The position numbers were made by a program, and so were the translations under genes. From Conidiobolus incongruus B7586 (lineage: Eukaryota; Entomophthoromycota; Entomophthoromycetes; Entomophthorales; Conidiobolaceae): a DNA stretch of 40,146 nt. The notes beneath the pieces are model-generated. The model saw only the letters and a program-made list of their open reading frames with translations, was not told the origin of the DNA and searched no databases. The stretch is from contig JNEM01016872.1 of the NCBI GenBank assembly GCA_000697335.1, positions 1 through 40,146 on the forward strand, in the 5' to 3' direction. Positions 1 to 10,864 of the stretch are shown here, one piece after another (position 1 is the first letter of the stretch; each line of letters opens with the position of its first letter).

Positions 1-821
1 GATAAATTTATATAATTTGGAAATATTAATTCTTTTTATATAATTTATTGATAAATAATTTATTTAAATTAACAATATATTTGGAAAATTAAATATTAAA
101 AATTTACTAATTTTTTCCCATAACTAATAAATAATTTTTTTAAAAATATTTATTTAATTATTTATATATAATATTTTAATATAATATGATACTTATGTTT
201 TTCAATTAACTTGGTGAATATAATAATAATAATAATATCAAAATTTTAAACATTATATAATATTTCTTAATATTAAAAAATTTAAAATTTATTTTCTATT
301 ATAAAAATTAATTATAATATATCATATATTAAAATTTTAATAAAATTTAATAAATTATTTGGGTTTTAAATTTTGTCCTTTTATTAATTATTGTTTTTTA
401 AAAATTAACTATATTATTATAAGGAAAGAGCCTTTAATCTCTTTAACTTTTTTTAAATTATGGTTTATAATAAACTTTGTAAAAAAATTATAATTAAAAA
501 AATAATTGTAATATGATTTAATAAATTAATTATTAATCTTGCTCTTTAACATATCAGGACTTTATGTCTTAAAAGTTACTTATTGTTGAAATGGCATAGC
601 AAAATATTTAGGGAAATTAAAATCCCTTTCAATTCTTATCACTTCTAGGTTTAAATAATTCATTCAGTGAGTAATACAGGATTTGGATAAATTTTAATAA
701 AAGGAACTAAAGAGTATCATTTGATTATAGACCTACAAATCCACTATAAATGGGAGGTAATATGGACTTAAATATTGAGTTGAGATGGATGGACGTTTTT
801 GAAATACAACACTTATATTAA
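1..821. other. AT-rich intergenic DNA, no gene seen
   Basis: Nearly pure A/T to about position 540. From about 540 to 821 the composition is more mixed and resembles the decayed repeat that follows, but I could not match this part to anything else in the window. It may be the left part of the same old repeat copy. Confidence 0.4.
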
Positions 822-1114
822 TCAAATCCAATTATCATTTTTCCCTCACATACAGATTCACTTACCGTTCATTCATTGATTGGTTATCTAGTCAAGCCAT
901 CTCAGTAACTCGCAAATTGCTTTACTCAATCTACATTATAAAAACTAGGAAATTGGATGATCCATGCCCAGATCATCTCCAGTTGAATCCTCTTTTCTAT
1001 TTGATATAGTCAATAAAACTCCCTTTCAACCCACCTTATAACAAAATACCCCGGATCACCCTCCCCCAAATTACTAAATCTGGTCATATCACTGCCTTCT
1101 CAAGTATTGTTAGG
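822..1114 (+). repeat. Dispersed repeat copy R1 (decayed)
   Basis: This stretch is collinear with 21302-21585 in the same orientation. Shared landmarks are TTCATTGATTG, then CAAGCCA, then ATTATAAAAA, then TTGGATGAT, then CCTTTCAACCC, each in the same order and nearly the same spacing. By eye about two thirds of bases agree. Its base mix is richer in G+C than the flanks. The family is not recognised. It looks like an old copy of a multicopy element, broken and without intact genes, and both copies read as if derived from coding DNA. Confidence 0.6.
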
Positions 1115-2470
1115 AATTATAAATTTGGCTGGAATAATATTATTATGAAATAAATTAATAATTTTATTCTATTTAATTTAATATATATATGGTAATTTTA
1201 AAATAATCAAAAATAAAATTTTTATTTCTCTAAATTAATATATCAAATATTATTGACTTTATATATATATATATATATATATATTTAAAATTCCATTTCT
1301 TTTCAGATATTTAGATATATAAATCACTTATTATAATATATTTCATTATAATTAAAAATGAAAATATAAATCAATATATTAAGTTTTATATTAATAAGTT
1401 ATAATAAAATAAATTAAAAATTATTATTATTAAATTTCAATAATATTTTAATTATATAAAATAATAAAGTAATATTAAATAAAAATTTAAATATAAATTT
1501 AAGAAAATAAAAAAATATTAATTTAATTAATATAGTTTATATTAAAATTAGAATTTTAAATTAAATATGATAAAAATTGAATTAATAGAATAAAGATTTT
1601 ATTGTGAATTTAATTAAAATAAAAGATAATATTATATATTATAAAAAAGTATATGATGTAAATGAAAATACAATAATAAAAAAATTGTTTATTTTAAATA
1701 AAATTTGAATAATTAATTATTAAATTATTTGAAAAGTATTTATTTAAAATTATTTAATTCGATCAAATGAAATTAATATATAAATATATATATTATATTT
1801 AATTTTTAAAATATTAATTAATTACATCAATATATAATTATATAAAAATTATTCTCAATAAAATACTCTAATTATAAATATAAAATAAAATCTCTTTTTT
1901 AAATAATAATAAATGGAATTGGTAAATTTGGAAATTTTTTTGGACTGATATAAAAAATTATAATTATATATTGACAAATTAATGAAATTATATATTAAGA
2001 TTTTATCATTAAATATTATACATATATATACACTCAATTACTGATAATTAATTGATAATAGAAACATAATTCATTTAAAAAAATCTATTAAATATTATAT
2101 GTATAAAATAATCAAAATGATATAAGCCAAATAATTTATTATATAAAAAAGATGATATAAGAGTATTATTTATGTAGTATAAAATTTTACCTAAGTTAAA
2201 ATTCAAATTTAAGTTTAAAAAATTATGTAACTAAATAACCTGATTTGTAGTTTTATTTGAATTATTGATATATACATATCCTTAATTAAAATAATAAAAA
2301 CAAATAGAGTGAAATTATATAAAACAAGTTTAAAGAAGATCAAAATAAATAACAGGGCCAAAATATCTCGTTTAAACCATGCAAAGTGGTAATTAAAATT
2401 TATTTAGTCGAAAAAATACAAATAGTTGGTTGGATAGGAATAGTAAAATAATACATTTACAAGACGAACC
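1115..2470. other. AT-rich intergenic DNA
   Basis: No gene seen. It contains a short (AT)n microsatellite at about 1261-1284. The small open frame near 1855-2037 is what chance gives in DNA of this composition. Confidence 0.5.
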
Positions 2471-2854
2471 TTATTTAGTGCTAGTGTACTTGGTAACGGC
2501 CTTAGTACCTTCAGAAACGGCGTGCTTAGCCAATTCACCAGGAAGGATTAATCTGACAGCGGTTTGGATTTCTCGAGAAGAGATGGTAGAACGCTTGTTG
2601 TAGGAAGCGAGCTTGGAAGCTTCGTTGGCAATACGTTCGAAGATATCGTTGACGAAGGAGTTGAGAATAGACATAGCCTTGTTGGAGATACCAGTGTCAG
2701 AGTGGACTTGCTTCAAGACACGGTAAATGTAGGTAGAGTAGGTTTCATGGCGGGTCTTAGAGCGCTTACCCTTCTTGGATTCAGAGGCGGACTTATCGGT
2801 CTTCTCAGTAGCTTTAGAAACGGAGGGGGTTTGTTGGGGAGTCTTGGGAGCCAT
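2471..2854 (-). CDS. Histone H2B
   Basis: Core histone H2B (127 aa), partner of H2A in the nucleosome. The N-terminal tail is Lys/Ser/Thr/Pro-rich ([11 protein letters not shown]...). It is followed by the H2B histone fold with [35 protein letters not shown], the [18 protein letters not shown] segment and the C-terminal [17 protein letters not shown] helix. Length and the final KYTSTK fit fungal H2B. The frame is open for seven codons upstream of the chosen ATG, but family alignment puts the start at MAPK. The gene is intronless and its G+C is high relative to the flanks, as expected for a highly expressed gene. No H2A gene lies beside it, although H2A and H2B are often divergently paired in fungi. 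Promoter elements are listed separately. Identity is essentially certain. Confidence 0.97.
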   Translation of the reverse strand: MAPKTPQQTPSVSKATEKTDKSASESKKGKRSKTRHETYSTYIYRVLKQVHSDTGISNKAMSILNSFVNDIFERIANEASKLASYNKRSTISSREIQTAVRLILPGELAKHAVSEGTKAVTKYTSTK

Positions 2855-2930
2855 TTCTATTAAATTAAAAAACAAAGAAAAATGAAGTCAGACTCTGGAC
2901 TTAGTTAACATTAAAAACCTTTTTGAATGA

Positions 2931-3078
2931 ATTGGAATTCCTAATTGGATCAAACCATCAAATTGAATTTAGTTCAATTACGCGTCTGGAAATTCAATTT
3001 CAAGAGATTTGATTGGATAATTATTTAGTGATTTGATTATTTCAATTTCAAATTGGATAATTCAAATTCATAACCAAT
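2931..3078 (-). promoter_or_regulatory. H2B promoter: CCAAT-box cluster with an MCB site
   Basis: Four ATTGG motifs (CCAAT in gene orientation) lie at 2931-2935, 2944-2948, 3012-3016 and 3052-3056. The last two sit in a repeated ATTGGATAA context. One CCAAT in the opposite orientation lies at 3074-3078. A palindromic ACGCGT (MluI cell-cycle box, the MBF site class for G1/S genes) is at 2980-2985, about 126 bp upstream of the ATG. The motifs are seen directly. Their use as CCAAT-factor and G1/S control of H2B is inferred from fungal histone promoters. Confidence 0.5.
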
Positions 3079-5196
3079 ATTTTAACCTGTCTTCATTCCA
3101 ATCCTACTTCAGCAAATCAATTTCAATTTTTACATTTGCTAAATGATTTCATTAAGATAAAATTTCAAAACAGTCATACTAAAGTTTTTTTTTAACTTTA
3201 TTTTAATACCAATAGAACAATGATTATACTAATTTTTTATTTAAAGTTATTTAATATAGATTAACTTGAATAAAGTAATAAATAAAAATGAAGATAGTTA
3301 AAATTAAAGAATAATGCAAATCATCTATGATATATCGATATATCCTATTAATCTTAAATAAGATTTTAGTTGATTAATTTAATACTCATCACCTCTTTTC
3401 TTATAAAATAGAATTAAAAGATAAACTGTAACCATACCACACAAATTAACTCTCTTAAAAAGCTAGAAGCTTATTAAGCTTTGAGATTTTTCTCGTATAC
3501 AAATTTTGATTCTTTTCTCTTTATAGCTTTATTTAATAATTTGTCAAATTTTAAAATTGATTAAATATTAAAAATAAATTGGTATAGTCTAATTTATTTC
3601 TATTTTCAATAAAAACTATTTTGAAATCACCAGTTGAATAATCAAGTTGATGCTACATAATATAAAATGATATAAATAAATTTGTCTTCGATATTTAACT
3701 CTCTATTAACTTTATATATCTTTTATTACTGAATAAAATTTGAAAATATTAGTAACAAAAGCTATTATTCTTTTAAATTCTTTGAAAATATTGAATTATT
3801 TTCATATTAATATTAATCATAAATTTTTTATATATCTTAAATTAATTAATAATCGCAGTTTTTAAACTTATTAATAAAATAACTTTAATTCTCAATATTG
3901 ATTTTATTAAATTTTAAAAATATATATAAAATATAATTATATATCATATTATTTTTTAGATATAGTAGTCATCAAATATTTTAGCATTAAAATTAATAAT
4001 TATTATTTTTTTGATATTTAGGATTTCAAGTTTGGAATCATAAATTTTATATTTAATTCCTAATATTATTATTCCAAGACTAAATTTAATATATCATATT
4101 TTTCTTAATTAAAATAAAATCTACACTTTTACTAATAAGTGTTAATGAAAAAAGGTATAAGATATTTTAAAAACAAATAATCATTAATAAGTTTTATTAA
4201 TTTAATTTAAAATAATTTGTTATATAATTTTTATTATTGATTTAATTTAATATTCAATTATTTTATAATATTAAAATTAAAATATTGAGCCATTACCCTA
4301 TTTGGAAATATCTATTTTAAATATTGAAAATATAAAACATATTGATTGATTAAAATCATGTTAAATAAAAATTATATCAAAATACTTTTACTTTAAGTCC
4401 AATCGTGTTAAATAAAATATACTAATGCAATATTAATAATAGCTATAAGTTAATAAAAACTGACATCGCAAAAGTATGCTTTTAAAACAATTAAATGCAT
4501 TTAAACTTTATCAAATTTCATATTATTCTGTAACAAATTTAACTAAGTTTAAACTTAATAAAATCCGATATTTTTAAATTTAACATTATTTTTAAGAAAT
4601 TTTTTGGGTTTAAAAGTTTCAGATTAAAGTAATTTTGTTAAATTTTTTTTACTAGTTAATTATACCTCAGTAATAATAACAAATTGATCAATTTTCATTG
4701 GTTGAGTCAAATGGATTGATCCAATCAAATTGATTGATGAATAAATTTCCTTAAGTAACCGGTAATAAAAATTTGAAACTTTGGAGAAAACTGGAACTCG
4801 TAAAAATAGACATTGAGACCAAGTTAGATCGATAATTAGTATCTATGATGCTAGGAAATTAGAATGGACTGTGTTTCAAGTGAAAGAATTTGGGAAGGGA
4901 GAGTGATTTTGAATGCTTTTGTATTCATCCCAATCAACAATGTCGTTAGGGTATAAAACGATCTTATATCATGCTGAAAAACTATTTAACATATTAATTT
5001 ATACTCCTCTTCGAGCTAGAACCTTACAACGTTGAATATTGAGCAGCGCTTATTATTCAATAATTATCACGAATTTTCAACTTGTACTTAATTTATATTT
5101 TATACCAATTTAGTTTTCAAACTTTTCTACCTAATTTATTATCCCTTATATCAATTTAAATAGGTTGATTAATAGTGAATAGTTAAATAATACAAT
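3079..5196. other. AT-rich intergenic DNA between H2B and the LPMO-like gene
   Basis: No gene, RNA or repeat unit could be supported. A TATAAAA at about 4953-4959 lies roughly 240 bp before the next ATG and is a possible promoter element. The two flanking genes are divergent, so both promoters lie in this interval. Confidence 0.45.
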
Positions 5197-8100
5197 ATGA
5201 TTTCCAAATCTAATGCTCTTCAATGGAATATGATTTTGGCCTTACTCGGTCATATTTCTGCACATTCTTGGATAGACTGTGTTGATGTGAAAGACGATAA
5301 TAGTTGCGGGGGCTATATCCGTGGCTATGATGGTCATATTGATGAGCATCAAACTTATAAACTTCTAGGTAGACCTATGGGTGCTCCTATTTGTAATCCA
5401 GCTCGTCAAGCTCATCCCGATAATTATGATGATCAGTATCCAAGAGCAGTTGCCGAACCTGGTGACAAATTGAAATTCTATTATTTAGAGAATGGTCACG
5501 TAACAAAAGACCGCCTTGCTCCAGATGGTCGCCCTAATCCCAAACAGTACACAATTCATTGGACAGGCAAGCCATACACTGGTGATCGATTGGAAGGAAC
5601 CCAAATTTTAACTCGTGGAGAATTAGGCCCTCATAATCAACTTGGTCCGCCTCAAAATTTTGATGATGGGCGATGTGCAGAAGATACTACTAGAGGAAGA
5701 TTGGGTCCAAAGCCATGTCAGGGTACAATTACTTTACCAAACAATCTTGCTCCTGGTATCTATCAATTTATATGGTTTTGGAAATTTGACAAAGACTACA
5801 AAGGAATTGGGGAGGAATATACTTCTTGTTTTGATATCGAAGTTACTCCTAAAGGTGCTAAATCAACCTACATACCTAAGCCATATCCTAACAAACAGTC
5901 ATATTTGCCTAAGCCATCTCAATGGAATTATAATCGACTCAATCTAACTATGAATGATGACATGAAATCTTTAAGAGGATTATCAAGATTAGGTCCATTA
6001 CCTAAATTTTCGATGGAAGATGTGCACCCTAGTATTTCTATTACAAAAAATGATATCCCCTCTGGTCCTCCTTCTGAGAGACTTTGGCAGCAGCTGTTGA
6101 ATGAAATAAGAGCTGCTTCGGTTAGGCCTCAGGTTCCAGCCCCTCCAATTAGTCAGCCAGCTGCACCTGCTATACCTCAAGCCCCAGCTCCTCGTATGCC
6201 TCAATCCCAACCACTTCCACCTGTTCAGCACTCTGTGCCTAATATGCCACAAGTTGCTCCAGCTCCCCCAGCTCCTTCAGCTAGTCAACCAGTAGTACTC
6301 CCAGTCCCTCAAGCACCATCCCCTAAAACTCCAAATGCTAATTCTCAGTTAACTGCACAAAGTGTTCCATCTGCCTCAAATAATAATCCACAGTCGTTGA
6401 ATACTAACACTGTTCAATCTTCTAATGCCGGTGATGTTAGTTCCAGAGCTTCAACTCAACAACCAGTTACTCCTAAGCCAGCAGCGGATCCCCAAATTAG
6501 TACTCAGCAAGGATCTAAGAGTATTGATAGCCAAGCTTCTAAATCACAGACGCTTGTAGATCCAAATACCACTCAACAGAAGGCTAAAGAATCAATACAG
6601 CTTGGATCCAAAGCAGCCAATGATGTTAATGATCAACGATCCAAGACCCTATCGACCGAGCAAAGTAGTCAAAGATTCCAATCAACTCCAAATAACGAGC
6701 GCCCAATATCTCTAGAAGGATTAGGCGAAGCTGAAAAGAATATGATCAATCTGCAAAATAAGATCAAAGGAGAAATGGAAAGATTTAAGCAATCTCAAAA
6801 TGAAATCATTTCTAAAAGTGATCCAAACTATGAACAAAGTAGACTTAGCAAGAAGCCTGGGCAAAAATTAAGTCAAATTCCTTCCCGTACTGGCGAAGAA
6901 CAATTATCAGAAGAAGATTTAAATCAGCAAAATCTTTTAACAGATCGACTCTTGGAACAAGATCCTAGTTTCAACATGGATTCTCTTCCATCTACTCTAT
7001 CCAGTCAACGATTTAGAAATCTTCCAGATGCTCATCATCATATGAACCACTTTGATCCAACTAGTGCTGAATTTTTGCAAAATGGCGATCGTGGTAATGA
7101 GTTTACACAAAATAATGGCTTCTCCAATAGCCAAGATCGTAACCAATTGCCTCTTGAAGAAGCAGGACCACTTAATCAGCATGATCTGGAAATGATTCGA
7201 GGCCAAGATATGAATCAACCTCATCAGCATTCTCATTTTGTCAATGGTGATCGATTTGAACTATCTGATCCAAGTGAAAGTTCACCAAGATTTGGCAGAT
7301 TTGAGGAATCAATGGCTCCATTTGAATTTGATAGAGATTCTAATTTGCCAGAAAGACCACAGTTATCTTTCAGGCCCGCTCCGGGAGATAGCCATGTTGA
7401 CAATGATGGTCATTACCACAGAATGAGACCACATATGCACCATCAACAAGATTCAGTTAATGAAATGCCCGCTCAAGTTCCTCATGAACATCATCATTCC
7501 AATGCTGAGCCTCATCACGATCATCACCATCAAGCTGAAACTGAGTTCCGCAATGATCATCCTCACGAAACTGAAGCTGAATTACATCGTGATCATGATC
7601 ATCACCACCAAACCGAGGCTGATCCCAATCTCGACCACCAGCTTCCTCAGGATGTGGACCTTCCACAAGAACGCTTAGCAGACTTGTCTCCTGCTCAGCT
7701 TTCAATGATTTCAAATACTCAACAACATCATCCTAATGAATTAGTTGATCCTAGATTAGCTCAAGCTCGTTTAGCAGGCTTTCCCCCTGAACAGCCCTCA
7801 ATGATGTCAATGCCACCTCATCATCCACAGGGTCAGCCGATAGCTCCATTATCTAATGCACCTGGATTGAGACCACAAATTCCACCAAGAATGCCAATGG
7901 GTAAGGGTAAGCTTAGATCAAGTGGTAGTGAGGATGTTATGCCAGAAGAAGATGAAGTTGAAGAGTCACCATCTAAGGCTTCGGAAAATGAAACATCTGA
8001 TGTAGATTCGGAAGAGTCTACCTCTCAGCTTGCAATTGTTGCTCCTTCGTCCAACGTGAGTTCAGAAGAGCATAATGAATTACCAGTTTCAAAATCTGAA

Positions 8101-8709
8101 ACCAATCACATTCCTATGATCAACAAAGAAGAAAGTGAGATGGAGCATCCAAGTCCAAGTTCTGAAGGTCTTGAACTTAATCAAGTTCCTCAAAAGAATG
8201 AATCAGATTCAATGCCAATCCCCCAAGGCCCAAGTAGATCAGCAAAAGAGGAGTCTGAAGAGGGATCACATACAACTTCTGCCATGAGTCATGATAAAGC
8301 GATCCGTGAAGAGTCCGAAGAAGTTTTACCTATTGCTCATCCCATGAATCCAGGCAAACCTATCACCGAAGAATCTGAAGAAGTGTTACCTACCGCACCT
8401 TCTATAACTCCAGGTAAACAAGTAAGAGATGAGTCTGAACAAGAATTACCAGCTCCTCCTGCTGCTCACCATGTAGAACCTAGTGCACCACCACATCAGA
8501 ATGATATTAATGCTTCAGAAGCAACCCCTGACTCTACCAATCTGCAGTCACCATTACCTGAGAAAGTTATTCCTGCTCCTGCTGCAGTATCAGAGCTCGC
8601 TGCAGAGCTAGCGGCTGAAACTGCTCCAGCGAATGTTCAACCAAGTGCAGATGCTCTGATTGCTCCTCAATCAGAGCAAGCTGCTGACGATGTAGTATTA
8701 CCAGAATAA
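5197..8709 (+). CDS. Secreted LPMO-like histidine-brace protein with a long disordered His/Pro/Glu-rich tail
   Basis: 1170 aa, intronless. Residues 1-22 form a signal peptide ending in SA, which leaves His23 (HSWIDC) as the mature N-terminus. A second His lies in NGHVTKD (His101), and a Phe follows the last Cys in SCFDIEV (Phe212). N-terminal His, internal His and an axial aromatic make the copper histidine brace of lytic polysaccharide monooxygenases. Six Cys (28, 37, 66, 160, 174, 211) suggest three disulfides. The catalytic-like domain spans about 23-217. The remaining 950 residues look disordered: Pro/Ala/Gln-rich (about 310-390), Gln/Ser-rich (to about 730), His-rich with runs of HHH and HDH (about 740-815), then acidic Ser/Glu-rich. 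A duplicated RLA...P.Q.SM.S...HHP motif occurs near 824 and 857, and four 20-residue (R/T)EESEE repeats span 1017-1096. Chitin or glucan oxidation is likely, but the substrate cannot be told. A copper-binding non-enzymatic role is also possible. Confidence 0.8.
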   Translation: MISKSNALQWNMILALLGHISAHSWIDCVDVKDDNSCGGYIRGYDGHIDEHQTYKLLGRPMGAPICNPARQAHPDNYDDQYPRAVAEPGDKLKFYYLENGHVTKDRLAPDGRPNPKQYTIHWTGKPYTGDRLEGTQILTRGELGPHNQLGPPQNFDDGRCAEDTTRGRLGPKPCQGTITLPNNLAPGIYQFIWFWKFDKDYKGIGEEYTSCFDIEVTPKGAKSTYIPKPYPNKQSYLPKPSQWNYNRLNLTMNDDMKSLRGLSRLGPLPKFSMEDVHPSISITKNDIPSGPPSERLWQQLLNEIRAASVRPQVPAPPISQPAAPAIPQAPAPRMPQSQPLPPVQHSVPNMPQVAPAPPAPSASQPVVLPVPQAPSPKTPNANSQLTAQSVPSASNNNPQSLNTNTVQSSNAGDVSSRASTQQPVTPKPAADPQISTQQGSKSIDSQASKSQTLVDPNTTQQKAKESIQLGSKAANDVNDQRSKTLSTEQSSQRFQSTPNNERPISLEGLGEAEKNMINLQNKIKGEMERFKQSQNEIISKSDPNYEQSRLSKKPGQKLSQIPSRTGEEQLSEEDLNQQNLLTDRLLEQDPSFNMDSLPSTLSSQRFRNLPDAHHHMNHFDPTSAEFLQNGDRGNEFTQNNGFSNSQDRNQLPLEEAGPLNQHDLEMIRGQDMNQPHQHSHFVNGDRFELSDPSESSPRFGRFEESMAPFEFDRDSNLPERPQLSFRPAPGDSHVDNDGHYHRMRPHMHHQQDSVNEMPAQVPHEHHHSNAEPHHDHHHQAETEFRNDHPHETEAELHRDHDHHHQTEADPNLDHQLPQDVDLPQERLADLSPAQLSMISNTQQHHPNELVDPRLAQARLAGFPPEQPSMMSMPPHHPQGQPIAPLSNAPGLRPQIPPRMPMGKGKLRSSGSEDVMPEEDEVEESPSKASENETSDVDSEESTSQLAIVAPSSNVSSEEHNELPVSKSETNHIPMINKEESEMEHPSPSSEGLELNQVPQKNESDSMPIPQGPSRSAKEESEEGSHTTSAMSHDKAIREESEEVLPIAHPMNPGKPITEESEEVLPTAPSITPGKQVRDESEQELPAPPAAHHVEPSAPPHQNDINASEATPDSTNLQSPLPEKVIPAPAAVSELAAELAAETAPANVQPSADALIAPQSEQAADDVVLPE
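8245..8484 (+). repeat. Four tandem 60-bp units inside the LPMO-like gene
   Basis: Units start at 8245, 8305, 8365 and 8425. Each encodes about 20 residues beginning x-E-E-S-E-E or a close variant, followed by a Pro-containing segment. Unit 2 and unit 3 share EESEEVLP and PGKPI/PGKQV at the same places. Frame and length are kept, so this is protein-level repeat expansion of an acidic tail. Confidence 0.75.
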
Positions 8710-10160
8710 TTTTATCCAATTTAATAGTTTTCTATTTAACATTAATTTATATAAATATCACTGTATAAATATTATATATATATGTTATTCATATTTTTAT
8801 TTAATATAAAATTATTTAAATATTATTTTAAAGTAATATTTTTATAAAATTTAATAAACAATTAAAAATAAAAAGAATACTCAAATCTTTTGTAAGTTTA
8901 GTATCCAAAGCAGTAAATGAAAAGTTAGTCCAAATCACATAAATGTTTAATAATTTTTAAACTATTCAATATTAGAGAAGAATCAATAATATTATTTATT
9001 CTAATAAAGTTGTACACTTTTTTAAAATCTTATTTGAATTATATATTAATTTTCAATTAATCTGTAGAAATTAATCAAATTTTTTTTTCATTGATTCCAG
9101 TTATTTTAATTATTACTAATTGGCAAATAATTTTTAAAATTTAAAAATAATGAATATATTGTAATATTATAATGCTGAAAAGTTGCTTTTAATGATATAG
9201 TAGGGTCAATATTACTAAAATGATCATCTTCTTTAAATTCTTTATTTAATAACAAAAAAGTTTATCCAAGTATTGTTTGAACTTGACAAGATAATTTAAA
9301 ATGAATTTAAATATATAAGCTTTCATGTTTTTATTTTACTTGAATGGTTTGGAATATAAAAACTAGGCTTGAAATAAATTAAAGTTTAAATGATATTTTT
9401 GCCTTATATTCTGATGATGATGTATGTTAATTTAAGAATCTGCTCATATTTAAAATATTCAATATACTAAAGGTTTAGTCAATGATGATGGAGTAGTTAG
9501 AATTTTTAGTATAAAAAAGATATCAGAATACTTTACTATCGCTAATAAAACTGAATCATAGATAAATATTACCAAATAATTCCATGATATTTTTTTGTAA
9601 TACATTACTAAAAACAATGACATAAATTTTGATATTTAAGGTTATAACGTACAAGTTCAAAGTTAGAATTTTTAAAATTTCAGCAAAGTCATAATTTTCT
9701 TATATAACGAAATTTTGGGATTTAATTTTTTTTAAATTGTTTTAATCTATCATTTTTTTCGTGATTTTAATAGAATATATATACATATATATATATATTT
9801 CTAGGTTGGATTGCTATTTAAAGAAATAAAAAGTATTTAATTTAATATTAATAGAAATATGGTCTCCAAATATATCATTATTCTTTAAAATATCTTTTCA
9901 ATATTCAAAATAAGATAATTTTTTGGTAATTTGATTAGATTCAAAATAAACTATTTTCAAGTACTTCTGACAAATTGAAAATTAGCCAATCTCTATTATT
10001 CAAAAAATGAAATTAGGATCAAAATACAGCAAATTAATGATATTAATATAATAAATTATATTAATATGTTTGAATAAGGATCTAATCTAAAAGAACAATT
10101 AATAAAAATATCAAAAAATATTGAAAATATTTTACTTTCAAGTGATTCTCCTCAGCAATT
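8710..10160. other. AT-rich intergenic DNA
   Basis: No gene seen on either strand. A short TA-rich microsatellite lies near 9777-9800. The interval separates the LPMO-like stop from the weak orphan candidate on the other strand. Confidence 0.45.
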
Positions 10161-10358
10161 TTAATTCCATATTGTATCTCTTTCAAATGATAAGTAATCA
10201 AATTTAAATGTCTTAATTAATAATAACAATAAATTATTAAAATAAATACATTTTTTTTCGATATTTTTAAAATTGTTATTGAAACTCCAATTTTTAAAAA
10301 GTTCTTTGATGGTTTTTAATTTCAAATTTAATTCATTGTTCTCTTCCAAAAATCTCAT
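10161..10358 (-). CDS. Possible small orphan protein
   Basis: 65 aa from ATG, Lys/Asn/Leu/Phe-rich, beginning MRFLEENNELNLKLKTIKEL, which could form a short coiled coil. No family is recognised. The same frame stays open about 40 codons upstream of the ATG, and this stretch (to about 10478) is richer in G+C than its surroundings. So either the true start is in an unseen upstream exon or the open frame is partly fortuitous. A TATA-like TTTATAAA on the minus strand at 10481-10488 sits about 120 bp before the ATG. It lies about 500 bp downstream of the RING gene on the same strand and could also be a remnant. Low confidence. Confidence 0.3.
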   Translation of the reverse strand: MRFLEENNELNLKLKTIKELFKNWSFNNNFKNIEKKCIYFNNLLLLLIKTFKFDYLSFERDTIWN

Positions 10359-10864
10359 GTTAATGGAGTGGAAGTTGGAGAAGTCGGATTGGATATAAAG
10401 TTCGCTGGATTGTGATGATTCAATACATTGTATTTTCAGATATTGTTGTTTGGAGATGAATGTTGGAATAATTTTGGGTATTTATAAACTTTTTACATTT
10501 ATTAAATGCAATTGGTTTAAACTTTTGGATATATTTTTGATTTTTAATACTATTGATGATGATTACAATAAATGAGGGCTTCCTTAATGATTCACTGTAT
10601 TAGTTATTATGAAGTATTATTTAAGTTTATTGTCAATAATTTTACACATGTATAAATGGTAGTTTAAAATGTCATATTCATTTGTTAATATAAAATATCA
10701 TTTGATTAATCAAATCTGATTTCAATATAATATTCAATTTGATTAAAAATACATAAAAAGTGATAAATTATTGGCCAAATCAAAGCAAAATTATATTAAT
10801 ACAAGTTAATAATATATTTTATTGGTAATTATATAAGAAAATTAAACTTTATCAGATATCATAT

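Noticed and set aside
1855-2037. 60-codon minus-strand frame
   Set aside because: Composed almost only of Ile, Asn, Tyr, Phe and Lys; no coding composition shift.
2564-2863. Plus-strand open frame opposite H2B
   Set aside because: It is the antisense shadow of a certain histone gene and has no family features.
7457-7714. Minus-strand frame within the LPMO-like gene
   Set aside because: It lies opposite the His-rich codons (CAT/CAC give ATG/GTG on the other strand), which explains both its openness and its Asp/His composition.
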